Below are positions 38,601-50,564 of a stretch of 64,000 nt of DNA, in pieces; positions within the stretch are counted from its first letter, which is position 1, and each line of letters begins with the position of its first letter. Position numbers and translations under genes: made by a program. The stretch comes from Saccoglossus kowalevskii. Taxonomy: Eukaryota > Hemichordata > Enteropneusta > Harrimaniidae. The notes under the pieces were generated by a model. It ran no database searches. It was given only the letters and a program-made list of their open reading frames with translations, and was not told the origin of the DNA. Where the stretch lies: positions 1,048,040-1,112,039 of the forward strand of contig NW_003119425.1 of NCBI RefSeq assembly GCF_000003605.2, written 5' to 3'.

Positions 38601-41600
38601 TTACAGCTTACAAAAATGCCTCTTTAATTCAAATGAAATGAAACTTTTCATATTTTACGTTCCTGAGATATTTGTCATTATTTTTCAAAATATAAATATA
38701 CTTTTTTATAAAAATATACATACATACATTGATTACATTGATTTGATTTAATTTTCTTATATATTCCATTTATTGTTTTGTGCAGAATACTGTTATTAAT
38801 GACATACCATTAGCAGCCACGTGGTCTGAAAAAGGGAGTGTCCATATCTGGGATCTAAAGCAACACGTTGATGCGTTGGAAGACAGCGCATTATTGGCTC
38901 GAATCACTAAACATGATAATACAAAACCATTGTTTACATTCAGTGGCCACCAGACTGAAGGATTCGCTGTGGACTGGTCACCGACTGTTGTTGGTAGGTG
39001 TTTATTAGATGTTGGTTCAGACCATAATCATGCGGGAACGAAATTTCAAGAATGGTTACCATGCCCTGTGTAGTTCAAATTCTTTCGATAAGCTTAATAA
39101 CAAATTGTGGCGTACCTGAAACTTGATATGCAATAATATACCCACAATGCCACAGAATTATACTGTAGGTGCATCATGGTAAAACATGTACCGGTAGGTG
39201 TTTTGTAATGCTGAGTCGCACATACTGTAATATACTTTATTTTAGCTGGCATTAATTTTGGGTGTTTTTTATGGAATTTGTTTTCACTGATTTTTTACCA
39301 GTTGAATGTGAAATAGGGTATATTCGCTGGATTTTATTTTCACTGAGTGGTTTCTTCAACGAAAATAGCGCAAATTAATTCCAAGTGAAAATTAAAGTAT
39401 TTTACAGTAATAGTGTTATCATGAAAATGACTTGAATTGATAGCCATTTTGGCAGACATGATACAATTCTTGCATGCAACTCATAGATGGTTCACAAAAT
39501 CATTTCACTGGAAATGTAATATCCATTAACATTTTCCGCTACTTATTATTAAATTCATATCACAATTTGTCATAACATGTCATACACCACAGATAAAATC
39601 ATTACAATTAACATAAATTTGTTATCTTTATTAGGTAAACTTGCCACCGGTGATTGTAAAAAGAATATCCATATATGGAACCCGACTGACGACGGAAGCT
39701 GGCATGTTGATCAACGACCATATATAGCGCATACTGACTCAGTGGAAGATATACAGTGGTCTCCCAATGAAAATACAGTAAGTATTTGTTGATTATTTTG
39801 TAGTAAATATAACTTTTGCATTGAACGTGGCTATTGTAGCTTTAATTAATTTGACATTTTTGACTCGTGTGTGTGTGTGCGTTTGATGCAAGTCATTCGT
39901 CATGTCTGTGTATTTGGATGTGTGTATCAAATCTTGAGAATCACTGGGTGGATTGGTGCATTCGTCATGTCTGTGTATTTGGATGTGTGTATCAAATCTT
40001 GAGAATCACTGGGTGGATTGGTGCATTCGTCATGTCTGTGTATTTGGATGTGTGTATCAAATCTTGAGAATCACTGGGTGGATTGGTGCATTCGTCATGT
40101 CTGTGTATTTGGATGTGTGTATCAAATCTTGAGAATCACTGGGTGGATTGGTGCATTCGTCATGTCTGTGTATTTGGATGTGTGTATCAAATCTTGAGAA
40201 TCACTGGGTGGATTGGTGTTCAATTCAATACACAGATTCTTTATGATGAAATCCAGATTCCTTTTTGGTACAAAACAATGCATATTAATTAGGTAATTTG
40301 CATACACAATTTTAGCATGTTCTTTGTATTTTTTTGCAACACTTTGCACAAATGCATTGAAACTTGAGCTCTGAGAGCATTCATGGAGCTTTAAAATCGA
40401 TGCATTGAGACTGTGATTTGTCATATTTGATATTCTGAATTTGCATACATTGCAGGCCTTGTCTTTTACAAATAGGTTCAGAATAAGAAAATAGCGCTCC
40501 AAAAAGCTCCGGGCGAGTCATGGGGGTGATTTCAATGTGTTGAGAATGAGAATGTGTAATACTACATAAAAAAATGAAGTGAATCGCTTTCCCTTGCCTT
40601 AAAAAGAAATTGTTATTGCTGGGAAAAATGGGGATTTTAAAATTGCTGTGTCACTCAGTAATTCAGCACAGAAGCGAATCCATCCACATTCAAACTCAAA
40701 AACAAATGTATTAGTGCGAAGCGAATACAAACAGTCAATCATCAAATAGACAGCTGAAATGATCACCAGCATTCAGACGCACAGAAAAACATTCTACGTT
40801 TCCTACAATTTAAACTATAAAATATCTTGCATAATAAGACAACAATAAAGCTCAGCAATTGTTCTAAGAAGGCATCTTTAGAGTCAGTGTAAGATTGTGT
40901 TTGATTGGCTACCCAAATCTGATACCCAACGTCCAATCATAAAGCAGCTTGTTTGTTGATGGGTTTATTCGTATCAAATTTTATCTTTATTTTTATTCAC
41001 AGGTGTTTGCATCTTGCTCAGTGGATAAAACTATACGTGTGTGGGACTGCCGAGCGGCACCGAATAAAGCTTGTATGCTGACAACCACAGCCCATGATAG
41101 TGATGTCAATGTCATCAGCTGGAATCGGAAAGAACCATTCATCCTGTCTGGCGGGGATGATGGCTTGATCAAAGTGTGGGACCTAAGACAATTCCAGGTT
41201 AGTATATTGATAGTAGATATAGTTATCAACATCCATAGGAGTTTTGTCAGATTGCTGCTTTTAAATTATTTTAACAGTATTTCAAACCCAAAATCCTTTG
41301 CACAACGGTCTGATTTTGTTATTCACTACTACATTGAGACTTTCATTTCTTACTTACAGAAAGGAAAACCGGTGGCCAAATTTAAACACCACACTGCACC
41401 AATCACATCTGTTGAGTGGCACCATGCAGACAGCACAGTGTTTGCAGCATCGGGAGCTGACAACCAAATGACGCTGTGGGATTTGGCAGTCGAGAAGGAC
41501 GAGGAAACCACAACATCGGGTGGAGGAAATTCCTCACAGGTGGATGTGCCACCGCAGTTATTGTTTATTCACCAGGGACAAATGGACATAAAGGAACTTC

Positions 41601-41680
41601 ACTGGCACCAACAGTTACCGGGGGTGATTATAAGTACGGCTCAGGACGGTTTTAATATATTTCGGACTATCAGTGTGTAG
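35663..41680 (+). CDS. GRWD1: Glutamate-rich WD repeat protein, histone chaperone
   Basis: Exons: 35663-35861, 37770-38050, 38786-38993, 39635-39777, 41003-41197, 41360-41680. Phases agree and the CDS is 1,347 nt, giving 448 residues; I recall the human protein as 446. The start AAAATGGCG has good context, and the first residues ([16 protein letters not shown]) are acidic as in the family. Residues 67-115 carry the conserved N-terminal CAF1C/H4-binding-type region ([20 protein letters not shown]), 120-141 form a nearly pure acidic run, and from about 150 to the end there are WD repeats (VHIWDL, IHIWNP, IRVWDC, IKVWDL, MTLWDL). The family (yeast Rrb1) binds histones and ribosomal protein L3 and works in nuclear ribosome assembly and replication licensing. 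It ends [11 protein letters not shown]. Introns carry transposon relics and a 65-bp minisatellite. Confidence 0.97.
36060..37310. mobile_element. Repeat element with GTCCCCG hairpin end and 150-bp internal repeats
   Basis: It starts with a hairpin, GTCCCCGTTCGGA and TCCGAAAACGGGGAC around CGCAG, then a GTGCGTGC run at 36,118-36,150. About six diverged copies of a 150-bp unit follow; the first two start GATCTGATTCAAGAT at 36,250 and 36,400, and each has a palindrome-like GGCGGCCATTTT. This layout resembles non-autonomous elements common in marine invertebrates. It fills most of GRWD1 intron 1. Open frames in it are by-products. Confidence 0.7.
39223..39409. mobile_element. Palindromic MITE, TACTGTAAAATAC family, copy C
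   Basis: It starts TACTGTAATATACTTTATTT and ends AAAGTATTTTACAGTA, with the same inverted interior (TTCGCTGGATTTTATTTTCA) as the other copies. It lies in GRWD1 intron 3. Confidence 0.75.
39894..40219. repeat. 65-bp minisatellite, five copies
   Basis: Five head-to-tail copies of a 65-bp unit starting CATTCGTCATGTCTGTGTAT at 39894, 39959, 40024, 40089 and 40154. They appear identical by eye. The array sits in GRWD1 intron 4 and produces open frames with repeating CVFGCVYQ-like words that I regard as spurious. Confidence 0.95.
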
Positions 41681-43045
41681 TTAAATCGATAGTTGTGAAT
41701 CGATGGTACAATCTGTGTACACTACATGGAATGAATGTCAAATATTTTATTTGTAATATAACTATATGTTGTCTAGAAATTTTGATCCGAGCCATTGTCC
41801 ACTCCAGGGACAGGTTAAAATGATTTAGTTGCCCTTAATACAAATTTAAATTGACCTCAGCACGTAAAATAACTCACTTTGAGGTTTATAATCAAAAAAT
41901 TAATTTTTTATTATTTCTGAATTTCAGATTTTTTTATTTATAAATTTATTAAATAGTATTTTGCTTTGCTTTGAGATGTAACACTGACATGATTCTAATT
42001 GCATAGTTAATACAATCATGTGATTTTTAAAATCTCCCAATTGTTGTTCTGCAATACAAAATACACTTTATATTGCTGGAGTGTAGGGAAGATAATAGAT
42101 CGTAATAAAAGTTGAGTTACTGCACTATTCTGTGTATTAGCTGATGAAATATATATATGAATTACATGCATGACAAAATATCTTGCTGTCTTAGTTCATC
42201 AATTCCCATGATGCAAGGTGTTCTAATATTGTACAAAACTATGCCATATACGATGTACAATGCATCTGCGATACCAATGAAGCATCTCTGTATAGATGGA
42301 TATTTTAAGTCAAAGTAAATAAATTTAGATAGATTGAAATGTAAGCTTGTCGCACACACTAAATACAATTTTTCGGGAAGACTTTATTATATTGATACAG
42401 AGAAGGTATATGTATTACATTCATTCTTGTACATATCTGTATACCTAGTACTAGGTATTGATAACGTAAAATGTGCGAAGTGAGATTGGTGCCAATACAT
42501 GTTTATTAAACTAATCATACCAGTGAATGGTTATGTGCACCACTACTAATGAATATCGGAAATAAATGCTGCTTGTTAGATTGTTACTTTTAGTTTGGCA
42601 TAAAAATCACCTGTGTATGCCACTCCACTATAATATAGATGCAATCCTTGAAATACCTCACAACCAACAAGTTTCTTTAGAAATTAAACTCACTGTTAAT
42701 TGGTCGGTTCAAATGTTGCATGCTGGGAATTCCTTATAATAAAGCAATCACCCGTGTTTTCATTGATGTTATTTTTATTTGATAAGATGCAACTGTAACA
42801 ATGTTCCTAGGCATTGGTGGATTGTCATAGTATAAATACATGTATCTGCTGTCTGGAGATCTCTTGAACTTGATATATACCATACTGCAGTGAGGTGGTC
42901 TCGTTAAAATGACAATAACTTTCTACGTACATATTCCAATATATTTAGCAGATGATATTTAAATTGTCAGTCTGCTGACTTAAATAGATGTAATTTTTCA
43001 GCCAATTAAATGACAAATCATGCTGCTAATTTGTCTCAATAAATA
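41681..43045. other. Convergent intergenic region between GRWD1 and CIAO3
   Basis: The two genes end towards each other here, so both 3' UTRs lie in this stretch. A plus-strand AATAAA at 42,104-42,109 suits GRWD1 and a minus-strand AATAAA at 42,774-42,779 suits CIAO3; others exist. No coding region or clear repeat is visible. Confidence 0.6.
42104..42109 (+). terminator. Candidate GRWD1 polyadenylation signal
   Basis: AATAAA about 424 bases after the GRWD1 stop codon. Use is unproven because the region is AT-rich. Confidence 0.35.
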
Positions 43046-46000
43046 TCACCATTTCAGATTCAGTGCAGATGTATCTTTTTCTATTTCATGGTATTGAGTA
43101 TGTAACATAGTCCTCATTTTATCACTGTCCATGCCTCCTAGCCAATCAGCATAAAGCGTTTCCATCGCACCGTTTTCCTGTGGTGTCCTCGTTTGCGCAG
43201 AATGGTAGATTTCTTCCACCTTGGTGAGTAGATCATTTGCACCCTGCAAGTTCTCAGCTCTGATCTGACCACCACCATTTAGACATCCTGGAAAACAAAA
43301 ATTCAGCAAATATCAATGACAAAACCATTTAGCTCCCTCCCTACCCAAAACAAATAGTGGTGGCATAAATAACGAGAGAAAACCTCAGTTTGGTGTTTGA
43401 GGGCGCTGTTTCATAAATCACTTGTTGAAAGAAATTCAACATACAATACTTTTCTATAAAATATAAAAAATGAAGTTTATTATACAGGTTTATTGCCATC
43501 AAATGAAAGAGTAATTTTATTAGTATATGTACCACCAAAACCATAGTCCTTAGAATTATATTTCTGAGGCTATCCTCGGGGTCGGAGCTACGTCACGGAC
43601 GTTCTACATTGGTAAGACGCGCACCACTGTACCACGTATTTCTATGGGCTTTGTGCGCGCTGCTGTGGAACGACGGTAGAGCCGGTGAAAACTCGAGAAA
43701 ACAACACAAACTCAACTTAAAAGTAATCCTGAACAACCAAATTCATATATGTTACACACGTAGGGCTAATCTTGTTACACTGTTCAGAGGACTCTCAACA
43801 ACCATCGCAAAGTACCGTTTTCTGCTAGTTTTTTGGTCTTTGTTTTCACCGCGAGGGTTGCCAGGCGGTAGAAAATGCCCGCCCCCGAGGATATATCAAA
43901 ATTACAACAGGGTTTAGCTCATTTAATGTAGTTTGAGATAAACTTACCTGAAGGACATGCCATGACTTCTACAAAATGGTATGGGCTTTTACCTCTCTTG
44001 ATCTTCTGTACCAAATTTTGAATATTGCGAAATCCGTTGGCGATTGCAAATTTCAATTCTACTTTTCCATTGACTTCAAGCGTTACTTCCTTAAAATCTT
44101 TATTTCTGTAATGACAAATACATGTAGTATACTATATACTGTAGAATACTTTATTTTTGCTTGGAATTTATTTTCGCTGAAGGGATGATTCCGTGAAAAT
44201 AAAATCCAGCGAATATACTTTTTTTCCTATATTTCACTAAACTCATCAAAAATCAGTGAAAATAAATTCCATACAAAACTCCCAAAAAGCCTTTTCTGCG
44301 AAAATTAATTCCATCAAAAATAAAGTATTCCACCATTTGGGGTTCGGGTGTAGCATTTACCTCATTTAAAGTTGAATCTACATATCACCTTATTAACTTA
44401 GTAAAACTGTAATTCAATCATTTTATATAAAAAATTTGGTATGGCTGGACATATTTCAAAGATACATGTATGGATGAAATTATGACTTAAAAATTCCCCA
44501 TTGGTTTAAAAAAGCAATACATACAGACAATGAAATTACATAAAAACTCAACTTAAATAAGAACACTTCAGTTCAATTTTAGATCCAACCATGAATATCT
44601 TTTTCTTACCAGGTATATTTTACAAGAATTAAAATTCCTCAAACCAAGAATGTATATGTTTACTAGTTTCTTTCAAGGTTGTGTACCCAAATACAACCAT
44701 CATCACAATTAGAACTTGATTATAAATTGTACTGATATACAGCTGACAAACCTGAGCATTTTATACTGTATACTATCTACTTGATGTCCGTAGAGTTCAA
44801 GGGCAGCATGCTTCAGTATGTACTCAAGATATCCTCCAGATCCACTGCCGCCATGGCCAATCACTTCGTTGTTTTCTGATCTGGTAAATCTAATGTATAG
44901 AAAAGAAAATTTGTATTAGGCCACTACAGTTGTGAACAGTAAGAGGGTGTTGTCATAGTTACCAATTGTATGTACCACTGAATTTCCACAAAACAGAGAT
45001 ATCAAGGGGGCCTTTTGATGGGTGTATTTTTTCAAAGCAACTTACATTGTATCTAGGTCATGTGACTCCACATCTGCCAATAGGACTCCTTCTTTTTCTA
45101 ACATAACTTCCACTTCACCTGAATCAAAATTAAAAGAAAACTTAAATAAAATGAAACACTCTTCAAAAACACTTGGTTTTATTTAGAGGAAATATGATAT
45201 GTCAAAACATGAAAAAAAAAAGAGGTTTACCTGAAGTGATGACACAATCAACATCCCTCGTTCTGTAAATGTCATTGTAAAAATCTTGCCTCGATGCTTC
45301 CAGTTTCTTGTCAAAGCATGGCATCACGGTCACATGATAAATCTGATCGGCAGTTTTGTTGTGTTTTTTAGCGAAATAATCCTTTACAAGTGAGCCCATG
45401 ATCTGTTGCGGTGACTTTGTCGTACTGATGTATGGTAGTATGTAGCTGCCATGTGTCTTCTCAGCGTAGCACACCCAGCCTGCCGGGGAAGATCAAAGTG
45501 AGAGAGAAAAGAGTGAGAGAGAAAAAAGTATGATGCTACAATGTGATTTTGTAAGTTACAAATAATTGAGGACAAAAGCCATGACGAAGATGTTTTCAAA
45601 ACTTCCCTTTCCATCCCAATGTACAGGATTTCCTGAGTATTTTCAACCAATAAAATGAAGGTTTTATGTGATTTGCATGTTATTATTTCATGTAAATTAC
45701 ATATTTTGTTGTAGCTTTACTTTATTGTAATGTAATCAAAATCCCAATGAGAATACAACATCAGTACGGATAACTGGTATTATTATGATGAATTTTAAAG
45801 TGACATATTAGATTGAAATTAAATTTTTAACAATAAGAACCATCACATCAAGGTTGAACAAATTTAATTTATTTTCAATATACCGGTATGTATAGAATAG
45901 ATGTGAGGAGTAATCTCACAATAAGAACACAAAATGTTTTTAAAATTACATAGGTATGAATATCAGGTTAGGTGGGCAAGAGTTTAAATTCAGTTTCGGC

Positions 46001-49000
46001 ATAGTTTAGGGTTTAAAACATTTTTTCAAATTATAATTATTTACCAGCAGTCTATCATTATTTTCAAAACTGCAAACATTTCTACCACCTACCAACATGC
46101 ACACGAATGGGAAATGCAATCTGAGCTAAAGTATGCTTTATGGAAATCAGGTAATTCACATAAATTCGATACAATTTTGTATCCATTTTCTGACATTTTT
46201 CAAAGCATGTATCAGCACATAATTTGATGTTTGCATTACATTTTGGTTTTTTTTTACAGAAAGACCATTTCCAGCGAGAAAGTTCTCAGTAACCTGCTAC
46301 TGTATAGAAACATTCCCGATGACTGGATGACAATCTCCCAACTATCAACACGAGTCTGATGAGTGTGCCAACCACACGAATCGAACGCACAATCTCCCCT
46401 GTGCTATATGGATTATTGACGGGTACAAATAAATGCTGAGAAGCAAATTTAAGAAGTTGAGGTTTTATTGTGAAATGACAAAAATAATATTTTACCTGGA
46501 CAGGCAGATGCTAGCATGGGAAGACTACCTTTCTGCGTGCTTTTCTTAAACCTTGTTATAAACTCCCTCCCACTCTCAATCAGACTGAAGTCTCTGGTAA
46601 ACGTTGTGTCAAACACATAGTGGACACCTGCAAGGAAATGGTAAAAATAAAAGTGGACCTCACGTATGCTATTGGCAAAGCATACTGGAAAGACATTTTT
46701 TGTAATTATATTAGAAGACACTCCATGTGTCTCACTAACTCCATGCTCCATCACCTAGATACATTTGTGGCTGCAGTACAGTCTGAGTGTAATTCAACAT
46801 TTAGCTAGATTTAAGGTAACTCAACACCCCCATATATCTGAAATGTGCACAGTAATCTGCATAAACTCATCTCATATATCAGTAACATAGACAAACATCA
46901 CAAAGAATAAATTGTATTTATTGGTGACAATGCTACTCCCTTTAAAAATTATAGGTTTCTATGAAAAAGGTAAAACCAGCTGATCGCTAGTTTGTATTAA
47001 AGTTTAAAGCGGGGGGGGGGGGGGTCATCTGCACATACGTCAGATGGCCATAGCGTGCCATTGTTTACAAACATGCCTCTACCCATGAGCCTTTGCGTTA
47101 TTAGCATACTGTAGGTTACAGGATTATTTTTTTTTTTCCTGAATGTGTTTTTTTTCTTTTGCAGAGAAATTTAATCAACCTCAAATGAGTACAGGAAAAC
47201 CAATATGTGCATTAAATTTTCTAGTTTAACTAGCCTATGATCACTGAATATGACAATACCTATATTCTTGAAGAAGCCTGTTATCTTTGCTGCTGCATCA
47301 TAGACTGAGAGACCATACTTTGCAGCCAACGATGCTCTCGACTGTGGTGAAACTGACACTATAATTACTTTTTCCTTCTCTGGAGTTCCATTCTGAAAAG
47401 TGAATGAGGAATATTCTATCAACATTAGGTCAAGGATTCAAATATTCATGTTCTGGGGCACTGTACGCCAGTTCCAAATTGCATATCACAGATTTTTAAC
47501 ATAATTCTAGAAGAAATAAATTACCGGTAACATAATTTTAGAAAAAAATAAATTCCCATGAGAAATTAAAAATAACTTATTATTAAATAATTTGTTTACA
47601 TTATACATTAGTGCTTAGCAACAATCTCATGGAAGAACTGAAAAACATGTCTTTTTAGCAAGCATGTTAAATTTAGCTAATCTGTAATTTCGTTTTACAG
47701 AAATCCCACTCATGATGAAGAGTCTAGTTGAGGTTTCCTGTAAAGTTTGCACTGATAACATCCGATGCAATCAATAAATTTAATGAAATAATTTTTTTTA
47801 TTCTTTCTTATCTCCTTATATTTTATGATCAAAGTCATTTTGGATTATGATCATTTACTGTTATAATTCAAATTAAAATAGTTTTGTATACTGTAAAATA
47901 CTTTATTTTCGCTTGGAATTAATTTTCGCTGAAGGAATTATTCAGGGAAAATAAAATCCAGCGAATATACCTTTTTTCCTAAATTTTACATTCAACTCAT
48001 CAAAAAACAGTGAAAATAAATTCCACACAAAACACCCAAAAAGTCTTTTCAGCGAAAATTACTTCCAGCAAAAATAAAGTATTTCACAGTATTTTCCTCT
48101 TAACAAATCTCTTCAACAATGCATACTTTGCAATGTATTCTGTTCTCTTCTATCGCCTTGTACAATTCTTCTTGACTTTGTTGAGTGATGAGGACACTTT
48201 CAGCTGATGTAATGCAACCACTGCAGGCAAGGCAGTCATCTAAGGTTATCTCCGCTTTTTTTAGTTTGGTTGCCTCCCCACTCTGTAAACAAACAAATTA
48301 ACGAATACATGAAGGTTTATTATTATCCAACTGCAAACAGTTACGGTATATTAAATATATGAATAGATTAAAATGGCATGATTACCGGTAATGTAAAACA
48401 CCATATTCAGGATTTATTTTATTATGAAATCAATATTATTGAAACAAACATAATATGCCCCTAGGCCTAAGAAAAAACTTCATATTTTTTATGTGTCACC
48501 ATGTAAATTAAAGAATGACATGAATGTTGAAATAGCTCTTCTGTGTATCTACATAAACATCAAATTTAACACACATTGCAAGCATGTCTACTTTGAAATA
48601 AGATAAAATTTAAATGCAGTTGGACGACCACTAAAATTCAGTTTAGGATGCCAATACACTTATAAAATCCTTTGTGAATAGTCGCCGGTGTTGCCTCTGC
48701 CATAGTTAAGCCCCTTTATGCTGGCGTACATGTTCTCATCTGTTTTCACACTATTATAACTATTACATAATGTTTATGCCCATGCTAAAACACTGTTTTC
48801 TTGTAAGTTATGTTGGAGTAAAGAGACACAAAAAACAGATGTGAACATGTTATCTATTTGAGTGTTTGTACTCCTGTGTTCAGATCTTATCTCTGATAAA
48901 GATAATAGCACCCATTCATCAAACCCAAAGTCAAATTAACCAAAAAAGACAAAAAATATTAGCTAAAATCACAGAATTGAAGATATCGTCACAAAATAAT

Positions 49001-50225
49001 AAAATCTAATGGACGTACACACAAGGTAAACAGAAACCAAGTAACTAAGTTGGAACCCATCAGAGTGGAAGTTTTCAAGAAGAATTAAAAAAAAAAAAAA
49101 TTTTTGAAAAAAAATTACGCAATATTCATTAAAAATAAACTAATGAAGATATTGTGATGAAATGAACAAATCTCATAGAGGTCCACTCAAGTAACTTACT
49201 TGCCACATAGAAAAGCAATAGTGAGTTAATGGTGTTAAAGAAGAAGTTGCTTAAAGAAAACATTGACAAGGGACGCAGGACGATAATGACAGGCATTCCT
49301 CTATACCAACAGCTCCTTCTGTCAGCTTTGATGATAGCAGAGTGCGCATGTAAAAATGGGTGTGTTACAACTTTTTACAGTTTTTGTCATAAATTTACAA
49401 TTAAATGATGAATACTATGTAAAGGATTTCTGATTGGTTGTACAGTACTATTAGTTGTAAGGGAAAATGTCTTTATGGCAGCGTCTTTTTGATAGAGGTG
49501 GTAATTTAATGATAGGATAGTAAAAAAAAATTAAAAATTATGTCGTTACATACTTCGTTAATATGGAAATAACTGCCATCATCCTCTATTTTGATTCGTC
49601 CTCTGCCACCAGCCGACTTCTCCACTTTGACAGGCTTGACACATTCCTAGTACATACAGCATTTGAAGAGAAAGTTCAGTGCAAACAAGATTGGTTTAAC
49701 ACAAGATAGACAGTGCTACAAACACGTAACAGAACTTCTGGGGTAATTAAACATGTGCTAGACAAGTGATGCCAGTGGAGGTGAAAAAAATTTCAATGTT
49801 AAAGGGCGGGAGTCGTTACGTCCAAGCTTTAATTAGGTAATTTTCAGGTGATTGGAAGGTATCGACGGAGTCGCCTGTAGTAGTCAGTGCATGTCGCGCC
49901 CAGGTCAAACCTCATACTTGTGATTTCCATTTGAAGGGCGCATTGGATTGGGGGACAATCAATGTTTATCAACACAAATGTCGCACATGCGCAGCGCGAC
50001 GATCACCGCGCTTTAATACTGACATTCTGAGCACTTTGGTCGCATTTCCATGATTGAACTCTTGGTTTTTAGTTACACAAGTCAGACACCTCACCAAATG
50101 ATCCCATAGTTTTAATAAATATCGATGTAAACCACAAATCAACAGTATAACCCCCTCACCTGTGACGGAGTAATAAAATCATCCAAATCTGTTAGCTGCA
50201 ACGCTCCGCTGAAATGAGAAGCCAT
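43046..50225 (-). CDS. CIAO3: Cytosolic iron-sulfur assembly component 3 (NARFL/Nar1)
   Basis: Exons in order of translation: 50225-50160, 49646-49554, 48282-48127, 47392-47260, 46627-46496, 45479-45231, 45118-45046, 44889-44752, 44105-43948, 43287-43046. The CDS is 1,440 nt, 479 residues. The protein starts [17 protein letters not shown], as in animal CIAO3, and is hydrogenase-like. Cys24 and Cys70, 73, 76 (DDCLACSGC) fit the N-terminal cluster. Cys192 (SACPGW), Cys248 (MPCFDKK), Cys397 and Cys401 (ACPSGCLNGGG) fit the second cluster. CIAO3 links early and late steps of cytosolic Fe-S delivery, handing clusters to the CIAO1-CIAO2B-MMS19 targeting complex. The C-terminus ends in Trp (NLKW), which fits the family's targeting-complex signal. 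The N-terminus favours CIAO3 over its vertebrate paralogue NARF. Confidence 0.97.
43571..43893. mobile_element. MITE with TATCCTCGGG ends, copy 2
   Basis: The left end is TATCCTCGGGG and the right end CCCCCGAGGATA, an inverted repeat. It matches the reverse complement of the element at 15,024-15,380. It lies in the last intron of CIAO3 and covers most of an unrelated 102-codon open frame. Confidence 0.7.
44137..44335. mobile_element. Palindromic MITE, TACTGTAAAATAC family, copy D
   Basis: It starts TACTGTAGAATACTTTATTT; the right end AATAAAGTATTCCACCA has drifted. The interior has the family words AAAATCCAGCGAATATAC and TTTTCGCTGAAGG. It lies in CIAO3 intron 8. Confidence 0.7.
47008..47110. 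mobile_element. Truncated GGAGGGAGTC-family MITE
   Basis: It follows a TTAA and begins AGC plus a run of 14 G. It then matches the copies at 23,576 and 62,443 (CATTGTTTACAAACA, CCCATGAGCCTTTGCGTT) but stops short of the far end. It lies in CIAO3 intron 4. Confidence 0.6.
47889..48091. mobile_element. Palindromic MITE, TACTGTAAAATAC family, copy E
   Basis: It starts TACTGTAAAATACTTTATTT and ends AATAAAGTATTTCACAGTA. It lies in CIAO3 intron 3, only 35 bp from the donor of the exon at 48127-48282. Confidence 0.8.
48950..49330. repeat. Fragment of the 156-bp-unit element
   Basis: It has the unit words GAATTGAAGATATCGTCACA and GGAAGTTTTCAAGAAGAA, and a remnant of the terminal stretch (AAACATTGACAAGGGACGCA) seen near 22,745. 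About two degenerate units remain in CIAO3 intron 2. Confidence 0.6.
49803..50012. mobile_element. TTAA-flanked MITE near the CIAO3 promoter
   Basis: TTAA lies on both sides (49799-49802 and 50013-50016). The ends AGGGCGGGAGTCG and CACCGCGCT resemble the GGAGGGAGTC family but the interior differs, so it is a relative or separate subfamily. It lies in CIAO3 intron 1, 150 bp from the first exon. Confidence 0.5.
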
Positions 50226-50564
50226 GTTTAGGTGTCACAACCTTTGACCCAGGTCACAAGCGTCCAATCACAATCAACACTCAACCCTCGTTGAATTTCC
50301 GGGTTTCAGATGATATTTTGTCCCCAGCACAGCAAAACCATTAAATACGTCTTACTTTGTTCCTTGTCTGTCGACTTACTTTGACTGGGATAACGCTGAT
50401 CCATGAATTATTGAAGAGATGAGTTGATCGAATCCACTAGAAAGTCAAACATCGCTGGAATTGAACTTTGGTTCCCAGTACTGTTGTGTGCTTGACTTGA
50501 AGATTTGTTAACTTCATTAATCATAAGTGTCAACTGAAATTTATTTTAATTTCATATCAGCACG
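50226..50564. promoter_or_regulatory. Shared divergent promoter of CIAO3 and CYBC1
   Basis: The two start codons are 339 bp apart on opposite strands, so this stretch must hold both 5' UTRs and a bidirectional promoter. A CCAAT box lies at 50,273-50,277. No TATA box stands out. Coupled expression is an inference from the layout. Confidence 0.75.

Noticed and set aside
40122-40502. 126-codon minus-strand frame in GRWD1 intron 4
   Set aside because: Part of it lies in the 65-bp minisatellite and the rest is AT-rich with no recognisable domain.
43609-43917. 102-codon plus-strand frame in the last CIAO3 intron
   Set aside because: It lies almost wholly within a MITE that has a non-coding sister copy at 15,024.
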